Assembly (NCBI RefSeq): GCF_001675045.1
Contig: NZ_LYPA01000052.1
Span: forward strand, 42,289-106,288
Length of the DNA: 64,000 nt
Direction: 5' to 3'
Origin: Paenibacillus oryzae
GTDB lineage: Bacteria > Bacillota > Bacilli > Paenibacillales > Paenibacillaceae
Shown here in pieces: positions 17,361-27,637 of the stretch. The position numbers and the translations under genes were made by a program. Below the pieces are notes generated by a model. The model ran no database searches. It worked only from the letters and a program-made list of their open reading frames with translations, and was not told the origin of the DNA. Numbering within the stretch: the first letter of the stretch is position 1; each line of letters opens with the position of its first letter.

Positions 17361-17989
17361 GATTTACGTCTCCTTAGTAACAAAACAACGACAGCACAAA
17401 CGATAATACCGATAATAACAAAGGCGATAATGCTTGCGGTGGAGCTTTTTTCAGGCGAAGCTGCTTTTTCGACGTTATTGTCCGATGGTGAGCCAGCGTT
17501 TTCCCCGCTACCTTCGCCGCCATCCGTAGAAGTGTTGTCCGGCGCCGCAGAAGGCTCTGTGGAAGGCACTGTGGACGGCTCTGCTGACGGCTCGCTTGAT
17601 GGAGCCGCTTCAGGCGTTGCAGTTTCCTCCTGCACAGCAGCATTGACCGTAAAAGCATAGGAGCCGTTGATGGTATGGCCGTCCGCTCCGATGATTGTCC
17701 AATCCACCGTATAGGTACCATTGCCGAGCGGCTCCTTCACCTTGCCGGACAATGTGTCGTTATCGACCTCGGTCCGTTCGGTTTCAATCTGCTCTCCATT
17801 TTCGTCGAGCAGTTTAAAGCTGCTCAGCTTTTCAATTTTTGTATTAAAGGTCATCTCGATGGCAGACGGAGAGTTGTCCAGGACTGAGTCTGCGGCAGGA
17901 ACCGATTGTTCCAGACGCGAGTGGGCCAGCGCAGCTCCCGGGAGCAGCAGAAGAAAAACCAGAATAAGCGGTAAAACACGTTTCATCAT
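17357..17989 (-). CDS. copC: CopC-domain copper-binding protein with C-terminal membrane anchor
   Basis: 210 residues from the ATG at 17989, placed after a perfect CAGGAGG SD; upstream in-frame codons lack one. A signal peptide ending A-L-A leaves His as the first mature residue (H-S-R-L-E-Q-S-V-P-A), the N-terminal copper ligand of CopC proteins. The domain closes with G-A-D-G-H-T-I-N-G-S-Y-A-F-T-V, which holds the second conserved histidine motif. A low-complexity P/S/E/T stalk (S-E-P-S-A-E-P-S-T-V-P-S) of about 60 residues leads to one membrane segment (I-I-A-F-V-I-I-G-I-I-V) and an R-R-R-K-S tail. The protein should display its copper site outside the membrane beside CopD. Confidence 0.88.
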   Translation of the reverse strand: MMKRVLPLILVFLLLLPGAALAHSRLEQSVPAADSVLDNSPSAIEMTFNTKIEKLSSFKLLDENGEQIETERTEVDNDTLSGKVKEPLGNGTYTVDWTIIGADGHTINGSYAFTVNAAVQEETATPEAAPSSEPSAEPSTVPSTEPSAAPDNTSTDGGEGSGENAGSPSDNNVEKAASPEKSSTASIIAFVIIGIIVCAVVVLLLRRRKS

Positions 17990-18198
17990 AATTAAATCCT
18001 CCTGAATTGCATTGTGATATTTATTACAGCAACATCTCATGTATTATACCAAAAGTTAGGGATAGCCGCTCCCCAATTGCCTAGTTTATCGGCGCCATAA
18101 TTGAACAATTCATGAATCTTGGATGGGCCTGCCGGAATAAAAATAGGTAAGGCTGGCATTACATTGCGGAGGGAGGTGCGTCAAGAGTGCTGTAGCAT

Positions 18199-19647
18199 GT
18201 GCAACAGCAGCTAATTGAGGCTGTTCCAAGCAAAGACGGACCTCTCATCATTGGCGCTCTTGGCGGATACAAGTTGGATGAATGGGCTGCTGCGTTCTGG
18301 ATGGTTATGCTGGCGTTTGCCCTGACGGGCGTTAATGCTTTTTTTGCGGCTGTACAAATGTCTTTGACTAAGGCTCGCACATGGTTGCCGAATAGAGAAG
18401 AGGCAAGGAACGAAGGGAGCTTGAGGAGCAGGCTGGCTGCAGCAATGGCGGCAAATCAGGAACGATTTATGACCCTTTGCCAATTAGGTGTTTCTTTTTC
18501 CTTTCTGTCCGTTGGTTTCCTGTTTACCTGGATCGCCGCTAAGCTGCTGGCGCCGTGGTTTGGCAGCTTTGACCGGGTAAGCGAGGTTTGGATTATGCCG
18601 TTGGCTTATACGGGGGCATTTGCTTTGGCCCTGTTCCTTCTGCTTGCAGCAGCGGGACTTGCGCTCAAGCTGGCGGAGCTGCGTCGTCCTGAAGCGGTGC
18701 TTCGTTTTGCAGCGTTACCGATGTATGTCGCGATGAAGCTGCTGTCGCCAATCGTGACGCTGCTGCTTTATTTGAACAATGGGCTGCTGCGGATATTTGG
18801 CCTGAGCGGTCACCATGGAGCCAAAGCGGCTCAAGCGGAGGTTAACCTGCGCAGTATGCTGGAGGAAGGACGAAGAACCGGCTTTATGGAAGGCGCGGAG
18901 CTAGCTGCAATGATGGACAATATTTTTAGCTTCAACGAAAAAACAGCACGGGAAATCATGATTCCCCGCACCGAGATGATATGCTTGAAAGCCGGTTTGT
19001 CTTTAAAAGCAAACAAGGCGATCGCCATTCAATATATGCGAACCCGCTATCCCGTCTGCGAAAATGACAAGGATAACATTATCGGATTTGTTCATATCAA
19101 GGATTTGCTGAAGGATAATGTACAGCCGACCGACAGCATGAAACCGATGATTCGGCCCGTAACAACGGTGCCGGAGGGAATGCAGATAAGCTCCCTGATG
19201 GGGCTGATGCAGAAGACGCGAAGCCAAATCGCGATTTTAATAGATGAGTTTGGAGGCACGTCGGGACTTGTTACGCTGGAGGATATTATGGAGGAGATCG
19301 TTGGGGATATTCAAGATGAATTCGATTCCGGGCTTCCCGATATTGTCAAAATGGACAATGGACATTATTCCATCAGCGGCTTGATGCTCATTGAAGAGGT
19401 CAACAGCTTTTTCGGGTTGAACATTCCGAGCGATGAATTCGAGACGATTGGGGGCTGGCTCTATCATCAGCTTCCGTCGCCGCCCATGCCTATGCAAAGC
19501 TTTATTTTGCAACGGAACTATCAATTTCAAATTCTTGAAACTAAACATCTGCGAATCTCTAGAATTGCAATAGCTAAGCAGGACAATGCCGTATCGCAGG
19601 ATAAACCTGAGCAAAAAAGACCCACCCGAACGATATCCCGTTCATAA
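18199..19647 (+). CDS. CNNM/CBS-domain membrane protein (hemolysin C/CorC family)
   Basis: 482 residues: an N-terminal CNNM-type transmembrane domain (N-A-F-F-A-A-V-Q-M-S-L-T-K-A-R, then three further hydrophobic stretches to about 190), a CBS pair (I-M-I-P-R-T-E-M-I at about 255; T-R-S-Q-I-A-I-L-I-D-E-F-G-G-T-S-G-L-V-T-L-E-D at about 340) and a C-terminal CorC_HlyC domain. Relatives take part in Mg2+/Co2+ handling. The start is uncertain. GTG 18199 is the first codon after a stop in this frame, but the only strong SD (GGAGGGAG, 18168-18175) is 23 bases away and directly precedes a 12-codon cysteine-containing frame at 18176-18214 that overlaps this start. Confidence 0.85.
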   Translation: MQQQLIEAVPSKDGPLIIGALGGYKLDEWAAAFWMVMLAFALTGVNAFFAAVQMSLTKARTWLPNREEARNEGSLRSRLAAAMAANQERFMTLCQLGVSFSFLSVGFLFTWIAAKLLAPWFGSFDRVSEVWIMPLAYTGAFALALFLLLAAAGLALKLAELRRPEAVLRFAALPMYVAMKLLSPIVTLLLYLNNGLLRIFGLSGHHGAKAAQAEVNLRSMLEEGRRTGFMEGAELAAMMDNIFSFNEKTAREIMIPRTEMICLKAGLSLKANKAIAIQYMRTRYPVCENDKDNIIGFVHIKDLLKDNVQPTDSMKPMIRPVTTVPEGMQISSLMGLMQKTRSQIAILIDEFGGTSGLVTLEDIMEEIVGDIQDEFDSGLPDIVKMDNGHYSISGLMLIEEVNSFFGLNIPSDEFETIGGWLYHQLPSPPMPMQSFILQRNYQFQILETKHLRISRIAIAKQDNAVSQDKPEQKRPTRTISRS

Positions 19648-19659
19648 TGAGTCTTTTTT
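19613..19659. terminator. Bidirectional terminator between the CBS protein and mnmA
   Basis: AAAAAAGAC at 19613-19621 and GTCTTTTTT at 19651-19659 close a stem with an inner CGAACGATATCCCGTTC pairing region. It overlaps the end of the CBS gene and lies 13 bases from the mnmA stop. Confidence 0.75.
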
Positions 19660-19672
19660 CTGAAAGCGCTGA

Positions 19673-20842
<1,170 letters not shown>

Positions 20843-20953
20843 TAGTTGTGAAACTTTTTCATGAAATGACAACCTTTTTTGCACACGGAACGTCTGGTGT
20901 ATGTTAACATATAAAGGTAATGGGAATACAGAGAAATAGAGAGAGGTGCTACT

Positions 20954-21373
20954 TTGAAAATATCGACAAAAGGTCGTTACGGTCTCACGATTATGATGGA
21001 GCTTGCAGCCAAATTTGGCGAAGGTCCTATATCCCTTAAAAGCATCGCAGAAAAAAACAGCTTGTCCGAGCATTATCTGGAGCAGCTCGTTGCTCCGCTT
21101 CGCAACGCGGGTCTGGTCAAAAGCATTCGCGGCGCATACGGCGGCTATATCCTGTCAAAGGACCCTTCGCACATTACGTCCGGCGATATCATCCGCATTT
21201 TGGAGGGACCGATTTCTCCGGTCGATTTTACAGAGGAAGACGATCCGGCAAAGCGCAATTTGTGGCTTCGCATCCGAGACAGCATTGCGGAAGTGCTGGA
21301 TACGACTACGCTTGAAAGCTTGATTGCTTACAAGGAAGAAGAACAAAAAGATTCGTACATGTTCTATATCTAG
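20954..21373 (+). CDS. cymR: Cysteine metabolism repressor CymR (Rrf2 family)
   Basis: 139-residue Rrf2-type regulator that, with CysK, represses sulfur-uptake and cysteine-synthesis genes in Bacillus and Staphylococcus. The N-terminus M-K-I-S-T-K-G-R-Y-G-L-T-I-M is nearly that of B. subtilis CymR, followed by L-S-E-H-Y-L-E-Q-L-V and K-S-I-R-G-A-Y-G-G-Y in the winged helix, and I-R-I-L-E-G-P-I-S-P-V. The C-terminus Y-M-F-Y-I is also conserved. It lacks the three cysteines that bind an Fe-S cluster in IscR, which supports CymR. SD GAGAGGTG precedes ATG-like start TTG/ATG at 20954. iscS follows 12 bases later. Confidence 0.94.
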   Translation: MKISTKGRYGLTIMMELAAKFGEGPISLKSIAEKNSLSEHYLEQLVAPLRNAGLVKSIRGAYGGYILSKDPSHITSGDIIRILEGPISPVDFTEEDDPAKRNLWLRIRDSIAEVLDTTTLESLIAYKEEEQKDSYMFYI

Positions 21374-21385
21374 GCGGCGACGGAG

Positions 21386-22543
21386 ATGAAAAGATATTAT
21401 TTCGACCACTCGGCAACAACGCCGATGCATCCCGATGTAATAAACGCTATGCTTGAGGTGATGCAGGGACCGGGCGGCAACGGCTCAAGCACCCATGCCT
21501 TCGGACGGGCTGCCAGGGGCAGAATTACTGCAGCGCGGGATTCTGTTTCGGCAGCCCTTGGCTGCAAATCAAGCGAACTGATGTTCACGTCAGGAGGAAC
21601 GGAAAGCGACAATATCGCTTTGATCGGAGCGGCCAGGGCGCAGCGCAGGCGCGGCCGGAACCGGCTGATTACATCCGCTGCGGAGCATCATGCCGTGCTG
21701 CATACCTGCCAGTGGCTTCAGGACGAAGAAGGCTTTGAGCTTATTATGTTGCCTGTGGATGAATTCGGTCTTGTAGACCTGGAGCAAGTAAAGGCGGCGC
21801 TAACCCCGGAAACCGCTATTGTCAGCATTATGCATGGCAATAATGAAGTAGGCACGCTGCAGCGGATAGAAGAAATTGGGGCGCTGGTTGCTGAATCAAA
21901 TGCGGTGTTCCATGTGGATGCCGTGCAAACGCTTGGTTTTATTCCGTATTCCTTAAACCATATGCCTGTTGATTTGATGAGCTTCTCCGCTCACAAAATC
22001 AATGGGCCGCAAGGCGTTGGCGCGCTGTATGTCTCCTCGGGCGTTCACCTGGACCCTCTGCAGCATGGAGGCTTGCAGGAAAGAAAACGCCGTGCTGGCA
22101 CCGAAAACGTAGCCGGAATTGCGGGTTTTGCAAAAGCAATTGACATTTCTGTGAACGAAAAAGAAAAAAAGCAACCTTTTTTGGACAAGCTTCGTATGAG
22201 ATGGATAGAGATGCTTGCAGAGGGAATTGGTCCCGCGGGCGTTGTTGTCAATGGACATCCAACTCTGCATCTTCCTCATATTGTCAATATCAGCTTTATC
22301 GGCATTCCGACGGAAAGCATGCTGATGAATCTGGATATGGCCGGAATAGCGGCGGCAAGCGGCTCAGCCTGTACATCGGGTTCTTTGGAAAAGTCGCATG
22401 TATTGAAGGCAATGGGGGTATCTCGCGAACGACTGGATTCGGCAGTAAGATTTAGCTTTGGTTTGGGGAATACTTTGGAGGAACTGGAGCAAGCGGCGCA
22501 AATTGTGATTGATATTGCCCGCCGCCTGTCCAAGCAAGGATAG
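21386..22543 (+). CDS. iscS: Cysteine desulfurase (IscS/NifS type)
   Basis: PLP enzyme that takes sulfur from cysteine for tRNA thiolation and Fe-S assembly; 385 residues. Motifs: Y-F-D-H-S-A-T-T-P at the N-terminus; T-S-G-G-T-E-S-D-N; H-H-A-V-L near 105; V-D-A-V-Q-T; the PLP lysine in S-F-S-A-H-K-I-N-G-P-Q-G; R-A-G-T-E-N; and the mobile-loop cysteine in G-S-A-C-T-S-G-S-L. Adjacent to cymR as in Bacillus, where the desulfurase (YrvO) supplies MnmA. The divergent mnmA next door supports the same partnership. Confidence 0.94.
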   Translation: MKRYYFDHSATTPMHPDVINAMLEVMQGPGGNGSSTHAFGRAARGRITAARDSVSAALGCKSSELMFTSGGTESDNIALIGAARAQRRRGRNRLITSAAEHHAVLHTCQWLQDEEGFELIMLPVDEFGLVDLEQVKAALTPETAIVSIMHGNNEVGTLQRIEEIGALVAESNAVFHVDAVQTLGFIPYSLNHMPVDLMSFSAHKINGPQGVGALYVSSGVHLDPLQHGGLQERKRRAGTENVAGIAGFAKAIDISVNEKEKKQPFLDKLRMRWIEMLAEGIGPAGVVVNGHPTLHLPHIVNISFIGIPTESMLMNLDMAGIAAASGSACTSGSLEKSHVLKAMGVSRERLDSAVRFSFGLGNTLEELEQAAQIVIDIARRLSKQG

Positions 22544-22558
22544 GAGGTCCCTCCCAAA

Positions 22559-23095
22559 GTGATCAAACTTCAACAGCTGATCGGATTACCCGTTTTGGCC
22601 ATCCATTCCGGCAAGTATGTCGGAACGGTAAAGGACGCCTGGTTTGACGAGCATTGGCGATTAAACGGACTTATATTGGAATTTGCCAAATGGTTTGCGT
22701 TTAATGTCAGGGCGGTAGAATGGAGCGATGTATTGACCTGCGGTGAAGATTCCGTCATTATCTCCGGAGAAGGCGCGGTTAAGGTAATGAAGCCAAAACA
22801 GGTCAAGCGCGCATTTTATTGCGGCATCGTCAAGCTGAAGGATATGCCGGTGATTACGGTGCATGGCGTTCAGCTTGGGGCTGTAAGCGATGTTTATTTT
22901 TTCCCGTTTCAGGGTACACAAATAGTAGGCTATGAGCTTACTGACGGTTTTGTTTCGGATCTGATGGAGGGACGGAAGTGGCTGAAGTCACCGAGTGATC
23001 CGGATGACGTATTGCTCGGGGAAGACGCGATTATTGTTCCTGCTGTCAGTGAAGCGGAATTGGAGCCTGTCGCAGCTTCCAATTTCAAGGGATAG
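22559..23095 (+). CDS. yrrD: PRC-barrel domain protein (YrrD-like)
   Basis: 178 residues from GTG 22559, ten bases after a perfect GGAGGT. It appears to contain two PRC-barrel-like halves: the first around L-P-V-L-A-I-H-S-G-K-Y-V-G-T-V-K-D-A-W-F, the second around M-P-V-I-T-V-H-G-V-Q-L-G-A-V-S-D-V-Y-F. No signal peptide or membrane segment. The equivalent position near iscS and yrzR in B. subtilis holds yrrD. The molecular role of YrrD is not established. Confidence 0.75.
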   Translation: MIKLQQLIGLPVLAIHSGKYVGTVKDAWFDEHWRLNGLILEFAKWFAFNVRAVEWSDVLTCGEDSVIISGEGAVKVMKPKQVKRAFYCGIVKLKDMPVITVHGVQLGAVSDVYFFPFQGTQIVGYELTDGFVSDLMEGRKWLKSPSDPDDVLLGEDAIIVPAVSEAELEPVAASNFKG

Positions 23096-23107
23096 GGAGA
23101 CATGTAT

Positions 23108-23317
23108 ATGATGAGATGTCCAAACTGCAATTCAAAAGATATCGGAAAGATTGGTTCCCATCAGTTCTATTGCTGGGGCTGCTTTATTGAATTGACGGTT
23201 AACGGGGAAAAAATGTCCGTATACCAGGTTGAAGAAGACGGCACGTTAAGCTCGCTTGATGATTTGTTTTTTGAGGACGAAATTGCTCATACAGAAACTC
23301 ACAATCATTTTACGTAA
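23108..23317 (+). CDS. Small zinc-ribbon-like protein (YrzR-like)
   Basis: 69 residues. Cysteine pairs C-P-N-C and C-W-G-C are spaced as in a zinc ribbon, followed by F-I-E-L-T-V and an acidic tail ending H-T-E-T-H-N-H-F-T. ATG 23108 is eight bases after AGGGAG; ATG 23102 is only two bases away. It corresponds in position to yrzR, between yrrD and yrrI in Bacillus. In this genome the neighbour yrrI lies more than 10 kb away, so the conserved order is interrupted just after this gene. Confidence 0.7.
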   Translation: MMRCPNCNSKDIGKIGSHQFYCWGCFIELTVNGEKMSVYQVEEDGTLSSLDDLFFEDEIAHTETHNHFT

Positions 23318-23354
23318 AAGTGGCTTGTTACTAAACTTAATGTATTAGGTATAG

Positions 23355-23397
23355 AAAACCCCCTCACATTCGCGTTTGGCGAAGGCGAGGGGTTTTT
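23355..23397 (+). terminator. Intrinsic terminator after the yrzR-like gene
   Basis: AAAACCCCCTC pairs with GAGGGGTTTTT, with an inner TTCGC/GCGAA stem. Usable in both directions, so it may also terminate the convergent gene at 23420. Confidence 0.9.
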
Positions 23398-23419
23398 GAG
23401 CGGGTACAATGTTAGAAAC

Positions 23420-25648
23420 TCACTTAATCTCCAACATAAATTTATCCCCATATCTTTGACCGAAAGGATAAATAATTTTTAGCTCATAAGTGCCTGCGGA
23501 TACGTACTTGCCACTCTGATTTTTTTGATCCCACAATACAGGCATGCTGAATCCTTCATTTTGATTCAATGTTCCATTAAGGCTAGGTAAGTCTCCCTTG
23601 TAAATTTGCTTCAATTTTCCGTTTGTATCCACTTTAGAGACCGTATAGAAGATTTTATGGTTTTTAAATGTGTAGGGCTTGGGATCGCTGTTATAGACTG
23701 TGAAATCAAAGGCGATTATGCTATTTAGTGGATATATCTCCTTATAATTCACAGGAGCAAACATGGCGGAATACTCCATATCGCGCTCATTTATTTCCAG
23801 AGACTGCAGCAGTTGAGGGTTATCCTTAATAAATACCCGATAGGCCCCTTTTACGGACTCAGCCAGGTCTGTTTTAAAATGGTATGTGCCGCCAGTGGCC
23901 GGCTTTACATTATTTTGATGATCAATATACACAAATATTGATTTATTAATATCATGTTCCATTGGAGCGATGATAATCTGTTTACCTGTTAAATCACGAT
24001 GAATTTGGATGCTTCCCGAGATAATACGACCATTCCCGTCACTGACTAATTTCCCAACAGTGACGTAATCATCAGCATCGCTCCAGTTAAAACCAGATTT
24101 CTGCAGAGTTTTGGACTGCTTCTCAGCCCATTTCAGATAAGCCTGGAATCGAAGCTGTTTTATTTCCAGGGCGGATAAAGCTGGCAATGAAGCTTCGGTT
24201 TGCACCAATACCAGTCTGGAGTCCGAGTTCCATCCCACCTTGGCTCCAAATGTCTCCAGCACGATTCGGGCCGGGATATACGTAAAGCCTTTACGAATGA
24301 CCGCTGGCGTGCCCAACGGCTGTTCTTTGCCGTTAACAAGAGCAGTGCTGGAGTCAATCGTCAGCTTGATTTGTTTGCCGTCCTTGCTTGCTGTAACGAC
24401 ACGCTTAACAGGGTCCCAGCCAATTTTGGCGCCAAGCTTGGTTAAAAGCTCCCGGAACGGAACAAGCGTATGCCCGTTTTCCACAATGGGCTGATTTTTC
24501 AAATCAAGGAGCTCATTGTTCCACACCACAGCGGCTTTATATCCGGTTTGACCGGCTGGCACGGCGATATCAATGAGCCATTCGCTTGCGAGAGGCATAG
24601 GCCTGGTTTCCAGGCTGCCCAAATAATCGACCCATTCCCCCGTTTTTGCATCAATAAAAGGACCGGCTCCTGTATAAAATACAGGAATGCCCTGTTTGGG
24701 TACAAAGGAGTATTCAGCGGTGGCGCTGCCTTTTCCATCCGGCCTGAAAACCAATTCTACGTCATACAGGGACAGCAGCCGCTTTTTAGCCAGTTCTACG
24801 CTATAGGTTGGCGAAGCTGTGCCTGTCGTATTTTCTTCACCTTCGCTCATGCCCCCAAAGGCATAAACCAGCCGCTTGTTGTTATCCTCGGTCCAGGACA
24901 AAATGGGCTTAAAGCTTTTGTATAGCCTTGTTTGCGCTTTTTGAATGCTTTCCAGATTTTGTGGAATAATATAATTGGTTTTGGTCCAGCTCAAATCATG
25001 TCCGGCGACCTCGCCTGTTGCACGATTGATCCAGACATATAATTTGTCGGGTGTACGACCGTTTTGGTATGCCCGTTGGAGCGGGATAGTGTGGAGGGCC
25101 TTGTCAACCCAACGGAGCGAATAATCCGATTCCTCTATAACGTTATCCATCCATTGCTCGTGGTCAAAAGGCCAGCTTTGCTCTTTCGCATATTTTATAG
25201 CTATGTCTATGGCTTGAGCGTAGCTGAATTTCTCTGATGAAGGGTCGTACGGAGGCGCCATGGGGTCCCCGCCAACGCTGCTGTAATTCAATCTTTCACT
25301 GAGAGCAATCAGCTCGCCGTCGGAGGAGCGAAGTTTGATCGTTCCTTCCTGAACATTACCGCTCCCATTTGAATAAAGATAATGGATCGACCAACTGGCT
25401 TTATTTGGATCAGGAGCATTGGACACAATTTTGGCGTCTTTAGGAATCAGTCCATATTGCTTTGCCCGTTCCAGAGCATCGCCTTCATTTGCAAGCTTAA
25501 CAGCCTTCAGCTTTGTTACATCCTCGGCAGCATAGGAAGCCGGAGCAGCAAGGTAAGCCGATCCGCTAAAAATAATGGAGGCTGCGAGCACGCTTTTGGC
25601 AAAAATAGTAACGCCCCTCCGGCCAAGATAAGCGCGGGTTGTCTTCAT
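23420..25648 (-). CDS. Secreted YcdB-like protein with copper-amine-oxidase-like and BsuPI-like domains
   Basis: 742 residues with a signal peptide (F-A-K-S-V-L-A-A-S-I-I-F-S-G, cleavage near S-Y-A-A-E). Residues of about 45-330 look like two YcdB/YcdC (DUF4901-type) repeats, each with a W-S-x-H-Y-L-Y or Y-S-V-E-L-A-K-K-R-L type segment. Residues of about 380-480 form a copper-amine-oxidase N-terminal-like domain (V-P-F-R-E-L-L-T-K-L-G-A-K-I-G-W-D and Y-I-P-A-R-I-V-L-E-T-F-G-A-K-V-G-W), a Paenibacillus favourite without oxidase activity. The C-terminus (F-D-F-T-V-Y-N-S, then S-A-G-T-Y-E-L-K-I) resembles the BsuPI protease-inhibitor fold. Function unknown; an envelope-associated role is likely. 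It is the first gene of the accessory block. Confidence 0.8.
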   Translation of the reverse strand: MKTTRAYLGRRGVTIFAKSVLAASIIFSGSAYLAAPASYAAEDVTKLKAVKLANEGDALERAKQYGLIPKDAKIVSNAPDPNKASWSIHYLYSNGSGNVQEGTIKLRSSDGELIALSERLNYSSVGGDPMAPPYDPSSEKFSYAQAIDIAIKYAKEQSWPFDHEQWMDNVIEESDYSLRWVDKALHTIPLQRAYQNGRTPDKLYVWINRATGEVAGHDLSWTKTNYIIPQNLESIQKAQTRLYKSFKPILSWTEDNNKRLVYAFGGMSEGEENTTGTASPTYSVELAKKRLLSLYDVELVFRPDGKGSATAEYSFVPKQGIPVFYTGAGPFIDAKTGEWVDYLGSLETRPMPLASEWLIDIAVPAGQTGYKAAVVWNNELLDLKNQPIVENGHTLVPFRELLTKLGAKIGWDPVKRVVTASKDGKQIKLTIDSSTALVNGKEQPLGTPAVIRKGFTYIPARIVLETFGAKVGWNSDSRLVLVQTEASLPALSALEIKQLRFQAYLKWAEKQSKTLQKSGFNWSDADDYVTVGKLVSDGNGRIISGSIQIHRDLTGKQIIIAPMEHDINKSIFVYIDHQNNVKPATGGTYHFKTDLAESVKGAYRVFIKDNPQLLQSLEINERDMEYSAMFAPVNYKEIYPLNSIIAFDFTVYNSDPKPYTFKNHKIFYTVSKVDTNGKLKQIYKGDLPSLNGTLNQNEGFSMPVLWDQKNQSGKYVSAGTYELKIIYPFGQRYGDKFMLEIK

Positions 25649-26397
25649 TCTGGATCACTCTCCCGAAAAATAGAATTTTCTAGCTGTTATTAAGGACGGT
25701 TTCCAGAAAAAAAAGTTGCGGCGCAATGGATGGTTAAGGGGAGAAGCAAGGCTGAAGGATTTCCGGCAGGGCAGGCAGCTTGAAGTGAAGAAAGACCGAA
25801 ACGGCGCAGTTTTTGCGGCATCATGCGTTTTATTGTCGGTGCTGGGCTAGCTGCGATTGAAGCTTTACAAAAAATTAATATGATAAAAATCAAAAAAGGG
25901 TCTTGTATTTTTTCTGTACGTCTGTTATTGTAAAACCTGTGATTTTGGAAAGCCGATATATCAATATGAGATGGATCTTTCCAGCAAATAACTTTGACCA
26001 CTCCCACAAGGACGTTAAGGCCATACGGACAGCCGGGTCAAATGCCGATTGGCAACATGAGTTGCCTTATTGATTGAGTTAAAAGCTCAAATTTTATAAG
26101 TTGGTTACTTTACAACCAGTGCATTTGCACATCAACTTGTGAAACGGTCAATAAGAGTGGTAAAGGCGAATTATTTGCTATATAGACTCTGATCCCAATA
26201 TTGATATACAGTAGAAGCTTTCCGTCAAAGGGGCACTTTATGTTCTTTTGATCTGGAATTGTGAGCTTTTTAATATTGTATATCAAAGCAAGTGTGATGC
26301 GCGGATATGCCATTTTGCACTTGTTTTTTTGTTGCAAAAAATACGGTGCACGCGGCACGGGACGAAAAAATCCAATTCAGGTCAGGAGAATGAAACC
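25649..26397. other. Gene-free stretch upstream of the carboxynorspermidine genes
   Basis: Relatively AT-rich, with no convincing frame. A 105-codon minus-strand frame at 25690-26007 has no SD and an unlikely composition. A 10-base inverted pair, TTGATATACA at 26201-26210 and TGTATATCAA at 26277-26286, flanks the probable promoter zone of the next gene and could be an operator. Confidence 0.5.
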
Positions 26398-27636
26398 ATG
26401 GGAAAAGTATTAATCATTGGCGCCGGCGGCGTCGCATCCGTAGCGATTCATAAATGCGTTCAAAACAGCGAAGTGTTCGAGGAAATCTGCATTGCAAGCC
26501 GCACCAAGTCCAAATGCGACGAGCTGAAAGCAAAGCTTGACGGCGGCAAAACAAAAATCACAACGGCGCAAGTGGATGCGGACAACGTTGACGAGCTGAT
26601 TGCTTTGATCAACAAGGTTAAGCCTGATCTCGTGATGAACCTGGCGCTTCCTTACCAGGACCTGACCATCATGGACGCTTGCCTGGCCACTAAAACGCAC
26701 TACATGGATACGGCAAATTATGAGCCTAAGGATACGGCTAAATTCGAATACAGCTGGCAATGGGATTACAAAGAGCGCTTTGAGCAAGCCGGCATTACGG
26801 CACTGCTGGGCAGCGGCTTTGACCCAGGCGTAACAGGCGTATTTTCCGCCTATGCGCTGAAGCACTATTTTGACGAAATTGAATATATCGATATTCTGGA
26901 CTGCAACGGCGGCGACCATGGCTATCCGTTCGCAACCAACTTCAATCCTGAGATCAACATCCGCGAAGTATCCGCTAACGGCAGATATTGGGAAAAAGGC
27001 GAATGGATCGAAACTAAGCCAATGGAAATCAAACGCGAATACAACTTTGCGGAAGTTGGCCAAAAAGATATGTACCTGCTGTACCATGAAGAGCTGGAGT
27101 CGCTGGCGAAAAACATGCCCGGCTTGAAACGCATCCGTTTCTTCATGACCTTTGGCCAAAGCTACCTGATGCACCTGAAAGCTCTGGAGAACGTTGGCAT
27201 GACTTCCATCGAGCCAATCGAATTTGAAGGCCAGCAAATCATTCCTCTGCAGTTTCTGAAGGCTGTTTTGCCGGACCCTGCTTCCCTTGGACCACGCACG
27301 GTTGGCAAAACAAACATCGGCTGCATTTTTAAAGGCAAAAAAGACGGTCAAGACAAGACGTATTATGTCTACAACGTTTGCGACCATCAAGAGTGCTATA
27401 AAGAAGTAGGCTCCCAGGCGATCTCGTACACGACTGGCGTGCCGGCCATGATCGGAGCAGCAATGATTCTGACGGGCAAATGGGTTAAACCAGGCGTTTA
27501 CAACGTAGAAGAATTTAATCCGGACCCGTTCATGGAAGAGCTGAACAAATGGGGCCTGCCTTGGGTAGAGGATTTTAATCCGGTTCTCGTGGACGAACTG
27601 CCTGTAGAAGAAAAAGAATCGGAGCTTGTTCGTTAA
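26398..27636 (+). CDS. Carboxynorspermidine synthase (saccharopine dehydrogenase family)
   Basis: 412 residues from ATG 26398 after CAGGAGAATG; the frame extends upstream without an SD. The Rossmann loop is V-L-I-I-G-A-G-G-V-A-S-V-A, with I-A-S-R-T-K-S-K following. G-S-G-F-D-P-G-V-T, D-C-N-G-G-D-H-G-Y and F-N-P-E-I-N-I-R-E match the carboxy(nor)spermidine dehydrogenase branch rather than lysine biosynthesis. The enzyme condenses putrescine or diaminopropane with aspartate semialdehyde, reducing with NADPH. The next gene encodes the matching decarboxylase, one base after the stop, which makes the assignment firm. Together they form the S-adenosylmethionine-independent spermidine route. Confidence 0.88.
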   Translation: MGKVLIIGAGGVASVAIHKCVQNSEVFEEICIASRTKSKCDELKAKLDGGKTKITTAQVDADNVDELIALINKVKPDLVMNLALPYQDLTIMDACLATKTHYMDTANYEPKDTAKFEYSWQWDYKERFEQAGITALLGSGFDPGVTGVFSAYALKHYFDEIEYIDILDCNGGDHGYPFATNFNPEINIREVSANGRYWEKGEWIETKPMEIKREYNFAEVGQKDMYLLYHEELESLAKNMPGLKRIRFFMTFGQSYLMHLKALENVGMTSIEPIEFEGQQIIPLQFLKAVLPDPASLGPRTVGKTNIGCIFKGKKDGQDKTYYVYNVCDHQECYKEVGSQAISYTTGVPAMIGAAMILTGKWVKPGVYNVEEFNPDPFMEELNKWGLPWVEDFNPVLVDELPVEEKESELVR

Positions 27637-27637
27637 G

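Noticed and set aside
25690..26007. 105-codon minus-strand frame upstream of the YcdB-like gene
   Set aside because: No SD, no similarity I recognise, and unlikely composition; treated as non-coding.
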